In this document: positions 6,272 through 11,907 of the stretch, piece by piece
Numbering within the stretch: the first letter of the stretch is position 1
Layout of the letters: each line of letters begins with the position of its first letter
Assembly (NCBI GenBank): GCA_030038595.1
Contig: JASHSW010000102.1
Coordinates: 1 to 12,518, forward strand
Length of the DNA: 12,518 nt
Source: Methylovirgula sp.
GTDB taxonomy: Bacteria; Pseudomonadota; Alphaproteobacteria; Rhizobiales; Beijerinckiaceae
Reading direction: 5' to 3'
Notes under the pieces: generated by a model
The model's input: only the letters and a program-made list of their open reading frames with translations
Database searches by the model: none
Told to the model about the DNA's origin: nothing
Made by a program: the position numbers and the translations under genes

Positions 6272-6982
6272 TCAGCCGAGATGCTCGCTGTCGGCGAGCG
6301 TGATGCGCAATTCGAAACTCTTGAACTGCGAGAAGATACGCCATAGCCATTCCCTGATGCCGGCGCGTACGACGAGCGACATGTTGGTAGGCGGCACCAG
6401 CAGGAAACGCGAGAGCGAGAAACCCGGCTCTTCGATCTTCTGGAGCAGCAGCGGATCGAGCGCGGTAATCTTGAAGCTGCGGCCGGAAGGGTAGCGGCTG
6501 AATTCCTCGCGCCGTTCGACGCCCGGCACGGCCCCGTCATTCACGACAAGGACGAACTGCACGTCCGGATAGCGTCCGGCGAGTCTCCCGGCCGCCTCGA
6601 CCGACCGCGCCGAGCCGTCGGCGAGATAGAGGAAGATCGGCTCGATGTCGACTTTGCGCGCCTCAGCGATGAACTCGGTGTGGTCCAAAAGCGCGAAGAA
6701 GCCATCCAGCGAACGGTGCCAGAGATCGATGATTTTCGGCACCCCGTCTGGCACGAGCAAAGGATCGATCAGCGCCATTTGGCCTTGAATGGTGTTCACG
6801 TCGGAGGCGACGACCTCATGCGGAAAGCGCGTCGCGAAGCTCGGCTCGTGCGTGTCGGTGTCGAAACCGACAAACGTCCGGTCGCTCAACAGAAAATAAT
6901 CGCCCAGCAGACGCGCGGTCATGGTCTTTCCGGCGCGTCCGCCGAGCGAACAGATGATGAAAGCGAGCGTTAGGTTCTTCAT
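6272..6982 (-). CDS. Diverged ParA/MinD-like P-loop protein lacking the signature lysine
   Basis: This 236-residue cytoplasmic protein opens with a P-loop, SLGGRAGKT (residues 12-20, catalytic-type K19), then FDTD with D41 in the Walker A' position and PKIIDLW with D86 as the Walker B aspartate. K19-D41-D86 spacing (22 and 45) equals that of the next gene upstream (K17-D39-D84), and the segments GKT..R.L..DYF and FDT match, so the two are tandem paralogues. The deviant Walker A hallmark lysine, present as K12 in the neighbour, is G14 here, with R16 nearby. ParA/MinD proteins dimerise on ATP and that lysine reaches across the interface, so this copy may be a regulatory or pseudo-ATPase partner; this is inference. 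It starts 76 bp after the neighbour's stop with no clear ribosome site. I cannot assign a cellular role or a gene name. Confidence 0.72.
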   Translation of the reverse strand: MKNLTLAFIICSLGGRAGKTMTARLLGDYFLLSDRTFVGFDTDTHEPSFATRFPHEVVASDVNTIQGQMALIDPLLVPDGVPKIIDLWHRSLDGFFALLDHTEFIAEARKVDIEPIFLYLADGSARSVEAAGRLAGRYPDVQFVLVVNDGAVPGVERREEFSRYPSGRSFKITALDPLLLQKIEEPGFSLSRFLLVPPTNMSLVVRAGIREWLWRIFSQFKSFELRITLADSEHLG

Positions 6983-7058
6983 ATCGGAAGGATTCGGACC
7001 ACGGCAGCTTTCGCAGTGGCGTCGGGCCGGCGCCCCGCAGCCCCGAGCTTATCGCGGC

Positions 7059-7787
7059 TCAGATCCGACCGTTGATAAAATCGAGTAAACGAATCCGGTT
7101 GAACTCTTCGGCGTTCTTGTTCTGCCATGTGCGTACGTACCCACGCAGGGTGAAGGAATGTTGGGCCGGCTCTCCGCCGGCGGTCTGATTGGCAACGAAG
7201 GTCGACCAAGGCGTGCCCGCAAGATCGACCTGTTCGTAGGCCATCGCGTTGAGTTTCGGAATCGTCACCTCGCCGGCGCTTTTCACTTTGCCGAAATAGG
7301 TCTGCAGCGTGGCCGGATCCCAATCGAAAAACGTCGAATCGTTAATGTAGTTCTTCACGAGAAAATAGCTCGCATCGGCGACGAACGGCGCCGTCTCGGC
7401 GATCTCGTCCAACGAGGCGAGCGACGGGCCGAGAATGTGGAACAGCACGAAATTGAATTCGCCGGCCTTCATCGCGTCGAAAAAACCAACGTCGCGCAGC
7501 GCCTCGAGGCTTGTCGTTAGCGCGCCGGCACGCGTGTCGAGCACGGTGACCTTCACCTGCGAGGTGTTGAGTGTATCGAGGATGCGCATCTGATCCGGGG
7601 TCTGGGTAATGTCCACCACCTCGGCCGTCTGCGGGTGAAAACGCTTCAGCGTGCCGCGCGGGTGCTCGGTGTCGAAAGCGCGCGCCAGGACGTTGTTGCT
7701 GGCGAAATAATCGAGCAGGGCGCGCGATACCGTGGTCTTGCCGACCCCGCCTTTGTCCGCACCGACCATGATCAGGGTTGGCTTCAT
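7059..7787 (-). CDS. ParA/MinD-family ATPase (deviant Walker A)
   Basis: This 242-residue protein has a canonical deviant Walker A motif, ADKGGVGKTT (residues 10-19, signature K12 and catalytic K17), the Walker A' aspartate in FDTEHPRG (D39) and the Walker B/switch II region VTVLDTRAG (D84). Members use ATP-driven dimerisation to position DNA, division proteins or large assemblies; which cargo applies here is not visible. I chose the ATG at 7787 because ParA proteins usually begin a few residues before the P-loop. Upstream in-frame ATGs at 7889 and 7892 would add about 35 basic Ala/Pro-rich residues; that stretch has lower third-position GC and overlaps a strong hairpin, which favours a leader. 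The next gene downstream is its diverged paralogue. The upstream neighbour, 243 bp away on the same strand, is a cell-wall endopeptidase. It is not a standard parA, since no parB lies beside it. Confidence 0.82.
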   Translation of the reverse strand: MKPTLIMVGADKGGVGKTTVSRALLDYFASNNVLARAFDTEHPRGTLKRFHPQTAEVVDITQTPDQMRILDTLNTSQVKVTVLDTRAGALTTSLEALRDVGFFDAMKAGEFNFVLFHILGPSLASLDEIAETAPFVADASYFLVKNYINDSTFFDWDPATLQTYFGKVKSAGEVTIPKLNAMAYEQVDLAGTPWSTFVANQTAGGEPAQHSFTLRGYVRTWQNKNAEEFNRIRLLDFINGRI

Positions 7788-7816
7788 CCGATTGCGTCCC
7801 GTTCCAGGCGCGGCGG

Positions 7817-7847
7817 CCGAAACCGCGGCTCGCGCCGCGGGTTTCGG
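7817..7847 (-). other. Strong stem-loop (12-bp stem, one bulge) before the ParA-like gene
   Basis: CCGAAACCGCGG (7817-7828) and CCGCGGGTTTCGG (7835-7847) are reverse complements apart from one extra G, with loop CTCGCG. On the minus strand this falls 30-60 nt before the chosen ATG at 7787. There is no T-run, so it is not an intrinsic terminator; an mRNA leader structure is more likely. Confidence 0.6.
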
Positions 7848-7895
7848 AACCGAGACCCCTCGCCTTGCAGGTTTATGAGTATGAGCCATCATCGA

Positions 7896-7901
7896 ACTAT
7901 A
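7896..7901 (-). promoter_or_regulatory. Candidate -10 element (TATAGT) for the ParA-like gene
   Basis: TATAGT on the minus strand matches 5 of 6 bases of TATAAT. It would place the transcript start near 7889, which is the A of an in-frame ATG. The RNA would then be either leaderless from that ATG or carry a roughly 100-nt leader with the 7817-7847 hairpin. The upstream TTCAGC, 16 bp away, is a poor -35. Confidence 0.3.
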
Positions 7902-8030
7902 ACACCTTCGCGACAGCGCTGAATATAGTCGCATTGCAGAAAATCGGCGGCCGCCGCGATCGCCGGTCTGCACGGGCCCCATCCGGGTCCGTTTTCGCCC
8001 TATGCGTTAATCGCGGAATGAATGCAACGG

Positions 8031-10010
8031 TCACTTATCTTGTCGGGAAGCCACCAGAGAAGCACCGTTCGGGGCGCGCGCCACCAGCGCATCGATCCGA
8101 TCGCGTTCACGTTTGAAGTCGGCCAGCATCTTGCCGTCGAATTCGCGTGTGCGCGCCAACTTGACGCGCATCGGATCGACGAAGTGGCCGTTAACCAACA
8201 CCTCGTAATGGAGGTGCGGCCCCGTCGCAAGCCCGGTCTGCCCTAGATAGCCGATGACCTGCCCCTGTCTCACGTGCACGCCTTGCTTGATGCCGCGGGC
8301 GAAGCCGGAGAGGTGATTGTAGGTAGTCATATAGCCGTTGGCGTGCTGGATCGCGATTCGCCGGCCATAGCCCGCGTCCCAGCCGACTTCCACGATGGTG
8401 CCGTTGCCGGCCGCGAAAATCGGCGTGCCGATCGGCGCCGCCCAATCGACGCCGGTATGCATCCGCGCATAGCCGAGGATCGGATGAAAGCGCATCCCGA
8501 AGGGAGAAGTCATTCTGGCACCGACGATCGGCGTGCGGATCAGGAATTTCCGCGATGATCTGCCGTTCTCGTCGTAGAAATCGACAAGCCCGTCGTCCGG
8601 CGTCTGATACCGGTAGTACCGGTACGTCTCGTTGTGCACCACGATGGCCGCATAGAGAAGCTCGTTGCGCTGTTCCCCCTCCTCGCCGTTGTCATACAAC
8701 GCCTCGAACGAATCGCCGCTCGAAACGGGCCGCTGGAAGTCCACGTCATTGGCGAAAATACGTACCAGCTCGTCGATGATCGGCTTCGGGATCTGTTGTT
8801 TGAGGGCAGTCTCATAGAATGAATCGTAGAGCTGCATTCCGCCGCCTTGGTCGTCGTCGTCATCGTCGGTGGAATTCTTTGCCTCGCTCTCCGCGTCGCC
8901 GACCCGCACGTAGTTGCCCCGATCGGTGATGGCGATCGTCGTTTCCAAGGTCTCGTCGTTGTAGACCGAGAGGCGGGCCAACGACATGTTCACGCCGGAG
9001 CCGTCGAGATCGGCCATGAGAAGTTTCAAGCGCCGGCCCTCCGGCACAACCGGTTCGCCCCGCTTCGGCTGGAAGGCGGCAACGATGCTGTCGATGCTGT
9101 CCTGCCCGACGCCCGCCGCCTTCAATACGCTCTGCAGCGTGTCGCCGTGCCGTAGAACGACGAGCCTTTCTTGCATCTCGGTCGGCTGTACCGCCGGGCT
9201 GCGCGGCACGACGGTTACGTTTTCCGGCACCATGCGCACTTCGATCTGCGAGAACGGCGCACTGGCGATCGGATCGCTGGAATTGGCATAAGCGAGGGCC
9301 CCCAAGGGACTGACGCGGGTACGCATCAGCAGCAGTTGCGGAGGCAGCGTGAACGGCTCGTTTCCGGCCGCGACCTCGCTTTTTACCTCTTCGGCAACTT
9401 GCGCCCGCACTTCCTCCGGCGAGAGAACGGCGCTTGTTGAAACGTCTTGGACCGGCAGTTCACGGATCGAGTAGGAAACGTCCGAATCGTCGTCCTGAGG
9501 ATCATCCTGGGCGTCGATTGGATTGCGCGCATCGGAGAGAAGTTGAAGCGGATTGAAGGGGGGGACTTGGTCGGCAAAACCGGCGCTCGTGGTGAGCAAA
9601 CTCGTTTCGATATGCGTGAAGGAATGGATTTGGACGACTTCCTTGTCGCCCACTTTGATCGTGGTCGGCGCTTTGAAAGTCTGTTTGTCGGCGATGATAT
9701 CGATCGATTTGACCAGCCGGTCGCCCTTGTGCGGATTGATGCCGTAGGCCGACTCTTTATAGGAAGGCGCCGCCGGCTGCGGCGCTTCGGCGAAATTCGA
9801 TTGGTGGTCGAGCGCAGCATAGGTCGCCGCGCTGATCAGGGCCGCCCCGGCAATGCCCGTCAATATCGTTCCGCAAAACCAGCGGAGCGAGACGCGCCTC
9901 CGGTCCAAATACCGCTGCGGGCCGCCCGTCGTCTCTATGGCGGGTTCGAGGCCAAGATCGGCTAAAGCCGCCGAAAATTCCAAGCGACTGTGGGCGCTGA
10001 GCGTATGCAT
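8031..10010 (-). CDS. Membrane-anchored M23 (LytM-type) peptidoglycan endopeptidase
   Basis: This 659-residue protein has a cytoplasmic N-terminus, one membrane helix (about residues 44-66, rich in Ala, Gly and Ile), a long periplasmic region, and a C-terminal M23 domain (about 490-620). The zinc site is complete: H518 and D522 in HTGVDWAAP, with HLH at 599-601 in GPHLHYEV, plus H566 in YNHLSG. M23 enzymes cut peptide cross-links in peptidoglycan. A LysM/OapA-like segment near residues 281-315 (VVLRHGDTLQSVLKAAGV) fits the MepM-like group of cell-elongation endopeptidases, where it aids wall binding. Two acidic stretches (around 169-177 and D382-D387) are probably flexible linkers. The start at 10010 has only a distant GAGGGG ribosome-like site, 14 bases away. 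It diverges from rplU. An active hydrolase is expected because no catalytic residue is missing. Confidence 0.9.
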   Translation of the reverse strand: MHTLSAHSRLEFSAALADLGLEPAIETTGGPQRYLDRRRVSLRWFCGTILTGIAGAALISAATYAALDHQSNFAEAPQPAAPSYKESAYGINPHKGDRLVKSIDIIADKQTFKAPTTIKVGDKEVVQIHSFTHIETSLLTTSAGFADQVPPFNPLQLLSDARNPIDAQDDPQDDDSDVSYSIRELPVQDVSTSAVLSPEEVRAQVAEEVKSEVAAGNEPFTLPPQLLLMRTRVSPLGALAYANSSDPIASAPFSQIEVRMVPENVTVVPRSPAVQPTEMQERLVVLRHGDTLQSVLKAAGVGQDSIDSIVAAFQPKRGEPVVPEGRRLKLLMADLDGSGVNMSLARLSVYNDETLETTIAITDRGNYVRVGDAESEAKNSTDDDDDDQGGGMQLYDSFYETALKQQIPKPIIDELVRIFANDVDFQRPVSSGDSFEALYDNGEEGEQRNELLYAAIVVHNETYRYYRYQTPDDGLVDFYDENGRSSRKFLIRTPIVGARMTSPFGMRFHPILGYARMHTGVDWAAPIGTPIFAAGNGTIVEVGWDAGYGRRIAIQHANGYMTTYNHLSGFARGIKQGVHVRQGQVIGYLGQTGLATGPHLHYEVLVNGHFVDPMRVKLARTREFDGKMLADFKRERDRIDALVARAPNGASLVASRQDK

Positions 10011-10110
10011 ACGCCAGACAATTTCCCCTCATGAGGCGGGCAGCCGAAGCTTAAACTCGGCACTCCCGCAAGCCCATAGGCTCGCCGCACGGCCTTTTCT
10101 GAAGTGTTTC

Positions 10111-10138
10111 GTTCGGCCCGAATGCCCGCGGGCCGAAC
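10111..10138. repeat. 9-bp perfect inverted repeat in the divergent promoter region
   Basis: GTTCGGCCC (10111-10119) and GGGCCGAAC (10130-10138) are exact reverse complements with a 10-base spacer, and GCCCGCGGGC in the middle is itself a palindrome. It may be a repressor or activator operator, or a leader hairpin of the peptidase gene. No T-run follows on either strand. Confidence 0.5.
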
Positions 10139-10206
10139 CACCCCGATGCAGACAAGCCCCGGGAACATGGCCCAAATGGGGCGAATTCGGCCGGCATACC
10201 GGAAGG

Positions 10207-10235
10207 TTGACAGGGGCTGCCCCTCTCGCTACCTC
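10207..10235 (+). promoter_or_regulatory. Promoter of rplU-rpmA
   Basis: A perfect TTGACA (10207-10212) is followed after 17 bp by TACCTC (10230-10235), a weak -10. Strong -35 with weak -10 is common in alphaproteobacterial housekeeping promoters. The start site would be near 10242, giving a leader of about 105 nt. The hexamer spacer contains a small AGGGG/CCCCT hairpin. Confidence 0.5.
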
Positions 10236-10244
10236 TGCGCCACG

Positions 10245-10267
10245 CGCGCGGCCCAGCCGCGCGTTTT
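10245..10267 (+). terminator. GC-rich hairpin plus TTTT at the 5' end of the rplU leader (terminator-like)
   Basis: CGCGCGGC (10245-10252) pairs perfectly with GCCGCGCG (10256-10263) around the loop CCA, followed by TTTT. This has the form of an intrinsic terminator, yet it lies between the rplU promoter and the rplU start. If the start site is near 10242, the hairpin would form almost at the mRNA 5' end and more likely protect the RNA than stop transcription; a U-run of four is also short. An attenuator is the alternative. Confidence 0.45.
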
Positions 10268-10277
10268 CGTCGAATTC

Positions 10278-10299
10278 GGGCGGTTTACCAAACCGGCCC
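10278..10299 (+). other. Second stem-loop in the rplU leader
   Basis: GGGC-GGTTT (10278-10286) pairs with AAACC-(G)-GCCC (10290-10299) around the loop ACC: 9 pairs with one bulged G. It lies 46 nt before the rplU ATG. It could be part of an L21 feedback site or a simple leader structure. Confidence 0.45.
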
Positions 10300-10345
10300 G
10301 CGTTCGTGGCACCTCCAAGGCCGGCCTTGCTCCTGGGTTGAGAAG

Positions 10346-10678
10346 ATGTTCGCAGTCATCAAGACCGGCGGCAAGCAATATAGCGTCGCGGCCGAGGACG
10401 TGATCGCGGTGATGACTCTGCCGGGCGCTCCGGGCGACGCCGTGACGTTCGAGAACGTTCTGATGCTCGTCGACGGCGAAGCGACGAAGTTCGGCGCGCC
10501 TTTTCTCGAAGGTGCGAAGGTCGTGGGCACGATCCTCGATCACAAGCGCGGCCCGAAAGTTCTTGCCTTCAAGAAAAGGCGCCGCAAGAACTCCAAGCGC
10601 AAACACGGCCACCGGCAAGATCTGACGATGGTGAAGATTACCGAGGTTCTGCCCGGCAAAAGCCAAGCGAACGCCTGA
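10346..10678 (+). CDS. rplU: 50S ribosomal protein L21
   Basis: The 110-residue protein begins with MFAVIKTGGKQYSV, the near-invariant start of bacterial L21, and continues with FLEGAKVVGTILDH, KVLAFKKRRRKNSKRKHGHRQ and VKITEV, the rRNA-binding basic segment and C-terminal strand of the family. L21 binds 23S rRNA in the large subunit, contacting L20. The length is usual for the family (about 102-110), with a short extra tail in place of longer Lys/Ala tails seen in some relatives. The ribosome site is weak (GAGAAG directly before the ATG), but the start is fixed by the conserved N-terminus. It leads the rplU-rpmA operon, 85 bp ahead of rpmA, with its own promoter and a structured leader. Confidence 0.97.
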   Translation: MFAVIKTGGKQYSVAAEDVIAVMTLPGAPGDAVTFENVLMLVDGEATKFGAPFLEGAKVVGTILDHKRGPKVLAFKKRRRKNSKRKHGHRQDLTMVKITEVLPGKSQANA

Positions 10679-10714
10679 CATTCGCCGGGCTGAGAGGTAA
10701 GGTTAAGGGCTGAA

Positions 10715-10743
10715 CGGTTTCGATCCGCGATCGCCCGAAACCG
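10715..10743 (+). other. Intercistronic hairpin between rplU and rpmA
   Basis: CGGTTTCG (10715-10722) and CGAAACCG (10736-10743) form an exact 8-bp stem with a 13-base loop. It sits 8 bases before GGAG (10752-10755), the rpmA ribosome site. There is no T-run, so it should allow read-through; it may affect mRNA processing or L27 translation. Confidence 0.55.
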
Positions 10744-10763
10744 GGAATAGTGGAGCCAGAGAA

Positions 10764-11039
10764 ATGGCGCATAAGAAGGCAGGCGGTTCGTCCCGCAACG
10801 GCCGCGACTCGGCGGGCCAGCGTCTCGGCGTGAAGAAATTCGGCGGCGAGTTCGTGCTCGGCGGCAATATTCTCGTGCGCCAACGCGGCACCAAGGTCCA
10901 CGCCGGCGCCAACGTCGGCACGGGCAAAGACCACACGCTCTTTGCGCTGACCGACGGGCACGTGCGTTTCAAGTCGAAAGCGGGCTGTCGACCGATCGTA
11001 TCCGTAATGCCGGCCCAACGAGCTCGGGCCGAAAAATAA
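10764..11039 (+). CDS. rpmA: 50S ribosomal protein L27
   Basis: The 91-residue protein starts [16 protein letters not shown], the hallmark flexible N-terminus of L27 that reaches toward the peptidyl transferase centre, then has [25 protein letters not shown] in two overlapping blocks and [16 protein letters not shown], all standard for the family. It lacks the cleaved N-terminal extension known from Firmicutes. The start is supported by GGAG at 10752-10755, 8 bases upstream. It is the second gene of the rplU-rpmA pair and is followed by a cluster of stem-loops including two intrinsic terminators, so transcription probably ends largely before the acetyltransferase gene. Confidence 0.97.
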   Translation: MAHKKAGGSSRNGRDSAGQRLGVKKFGGEFVLGGNILVRQRGTKVHAGANVGTGKDHTLFALTDGHVRFKSKAGCRPIVSVMPAQRARAEK

Positions 11040-11061
11040 CGGTGGAGTGAAAACCCCACCG
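11040..11061 (+). other. Stem-loop with GAAA tetraloop directly after rpmA
   Basis: CGGTGG-A-GT (11040-11048) pairs with AC-C-CCACCG (11053-11061) around a GAAA loop: 8 pairs with one mismatch. It begins on the base after the rpmA stop codon. There is no T-tract, so it may be an mRNA 3'-end stabiliser. Confidence 0.5.
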
Positions 11062-11095
11062 GCTCCCATGAACCCGGTGGACAGACGCCGTCCCG

Positions 11096-11114
11096 AAAAC
11101 CCGGCAGGGTTTTT
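11096..11114. terminator. Intrinsic terminator after rpmA
   Basis: AAAACCC (11096-11102) pairs with GGGTTTT (11107-11113) around the loop GGCA and ends in five Ts. The A-run on the 5' side makes it usable from both strands. It lies 57 bp after the rpmA stop. Confidence 0.6.
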
Positions 11115-11118
11115 GATA

Positions 11119-11148
11119 GGGGGAGATGGGAGACCATCTTCCCCTTTT
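11119..11148 (+). terminator. Strong intrinsic terminator with GAGA tetraloop
   Basis: GGGGGAGATGG (11119-11129) pairs with CCATCTTCCCC (11134-11144) with a single G-T wobble, around a GAGA loop of the GNRA type, followed by TTTT (11145-11148). It is the second of two terminators in tandem after rpmA and would insulate the ribosomal operon from the acetyltransferase gene. Confidence 0.72.
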
Positions 11149-11150
11149 GC

Positions 11151-11166
11151 TTGGACGAAGGTCCAA
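11151..11166 (+). other. Short hairpin just before the GNAT ribosome site
   Basis: TTGGAC (11151-11156) pairs exactly with GTCCAA (11161-11166) around loop GAAG. It ends 5 bases before GGAG (11172-11175), the ribosome site of the acetyltransferase gene. Confidence 0.4.
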
Positions 11167-11181
11167 GGACCGGAGCTTGCC

Positions 11182-11841
11182 ATGTTCCCGGATCTGACCT
11201 GCGACGATGTCTTCCGTTTGGAAACGAAACGCCTGTGGCTGCGCTGGCCGCGCGCGTCCGACGCGCCGGCGATCGCCGCTTTTGCTGCGCTGCCGCAAGT
11301 CGCGCAGATGACGGCCAATCTCCCGCACCCCTATCCGCCGAGGGAGGCCGATCGTTTCATTTTCAAGGCCCGGGCGGAGAATTCCGGCGGCCACGCACTT
11401 CACCTAGCGATCACCCGCAAATCGGGGCCGCGCCCCGTCCTGGGGCTCGTTTCGGCGGCCGCCAACGGCGAAATAGAGGTCGAGATCGGCTATGCGACCG
11501 CTCCGGAAGCATGGGGCAAAGGCTTTGCCACCGAAGCGGTGCGGATGGTGATCGATACCGTCTTCGCGCTGACGCAGGCTGCGCGGATCACCGCCAATTC
11601 GCGTTCGCACAATCCCGCATCGCGGCGCGTACTGGAAAAGCTGGGCTTTGCCTATGTCGATAGCGGGCTCGATTTCCTGCCGGCGCGCGGCGGTCTTCAC
11701 CCCTGCGACCGCTTCCGTCTCGAACGTGCCGATTGGCGGCACGACGCGGAAGTGCGGCGGCTGCCGCCGATGGCGCATCAACGGCTCGGCATAGCCGATG
11801 TGCCGATTGCCGATCCAGCCGGCGAATTGCATGAATGTTGA
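11182..11841 (+). CDS. GNAT-family N-acetyltransferase (RimJ/RimL-like)
   Basis: This 219-residue protein starts a typical RimJ/RimL-type domain with LETKRLWLRWPRASDAPAI (residues about 13-31), has the acetyl-CoA pyrophosphate loop APEAWGKGFATEA at about 107-119, and the closing NPASRRVLEKLGF helix-strand at about 144-156. Such enzymes move an acetyl group from acetyl-CoA to a protein N-terminus or a small amine; its target is not known, though its fixed place between rpmA and obgE in many alphaproteobacteria makes a ribosomal substrate a reasonable guess. The ATG at 11182 has GGAG 6 bases upstream (11172-11175). A longer frame from 11047 would run through two terminator hairpins and is rejected. 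About 35 residues beyond the domain form a C-terminal tail. The gene lies 66 bp before obgE. Confidence 0.88.
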   Translation: MFPDLTCDDVFRLETKRLWLRWPRASDAPAIAAFAALPQVAQMTANLPHPYPPREADRFIFKARAENSGGHALHLAITRKSGPRPVLGLVSAAANGEIEVEIGYATAPEAWGKGFATEAVRMVIDTVFALTQAARITANSRSHNPASRRVLEKLGFAYVDSGLDFLPARGGLHPCDRFRLERADWRHDAEVRRLPPMAHQRLGIADVPIADPAGELHEC

Positions 11842-11844
11842 CCA

Positions 11845-11876
11845 GCGCGCGCTTTCGGCCGAAATGGCCGGCGCGC
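11845..11876 (+). other. Imperfect stem-loop between the GNAT gene and obgE
   Basis: GCGCGC (11845-11850) can pair with GCGCGC (11871-11876), and GGCC (11857-11860) with GGCC (11866-11869) around loop GAAAT. TTTCGGCCGAAA (11853-11864) is also a palindrome. No T-run follows. It fills most of the 66-bp gap. Confidence 0.35.
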
Positions 11877-11907
11877 AAGGTCAACCCGGCGGATCGAGCC
11901 AATCGGC

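Larger units (their letters stand above)
10011..10345. other. 335-bp divergent intergenic region between the M23 peptidase gene and rplU
   Basis: I see no protein gene here. It contains a 9-bp inverted repeat (10111-10138), a TTGACA-type promoter for rplU (10207-10235), and two stem-loops in the rplU leader (10245-10267 and 10278-10299), all listed separately. The left 100 bp serve as the 5' region of the minus-strand peptidase gene; I found no clear promoter hexamers for it. Confidence 0.65.

Noticed and set aside
5507..6346. A 279-codon plus-strand frame opposite the CelD-like gene
   Set aside because: It is Arg-rich low-complexity sequence, antisense to a protein with clear family motifs.
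7944..7955. GGCGGCCGCC palindrome after the M23 gene, read as a terminator on the minus strand
   Set aside because: The stem is short with a tiny loop, and only a brief ATTTTC follows; evidence is too weak to list.
11047..11181. N-terminal extension of the GNAT protein from an ATG at 11047
   Set aside because: It would translate through two terminator hairpins, and a good ribosome site precedes the ATG at 11182, where the GNAT domain begins.
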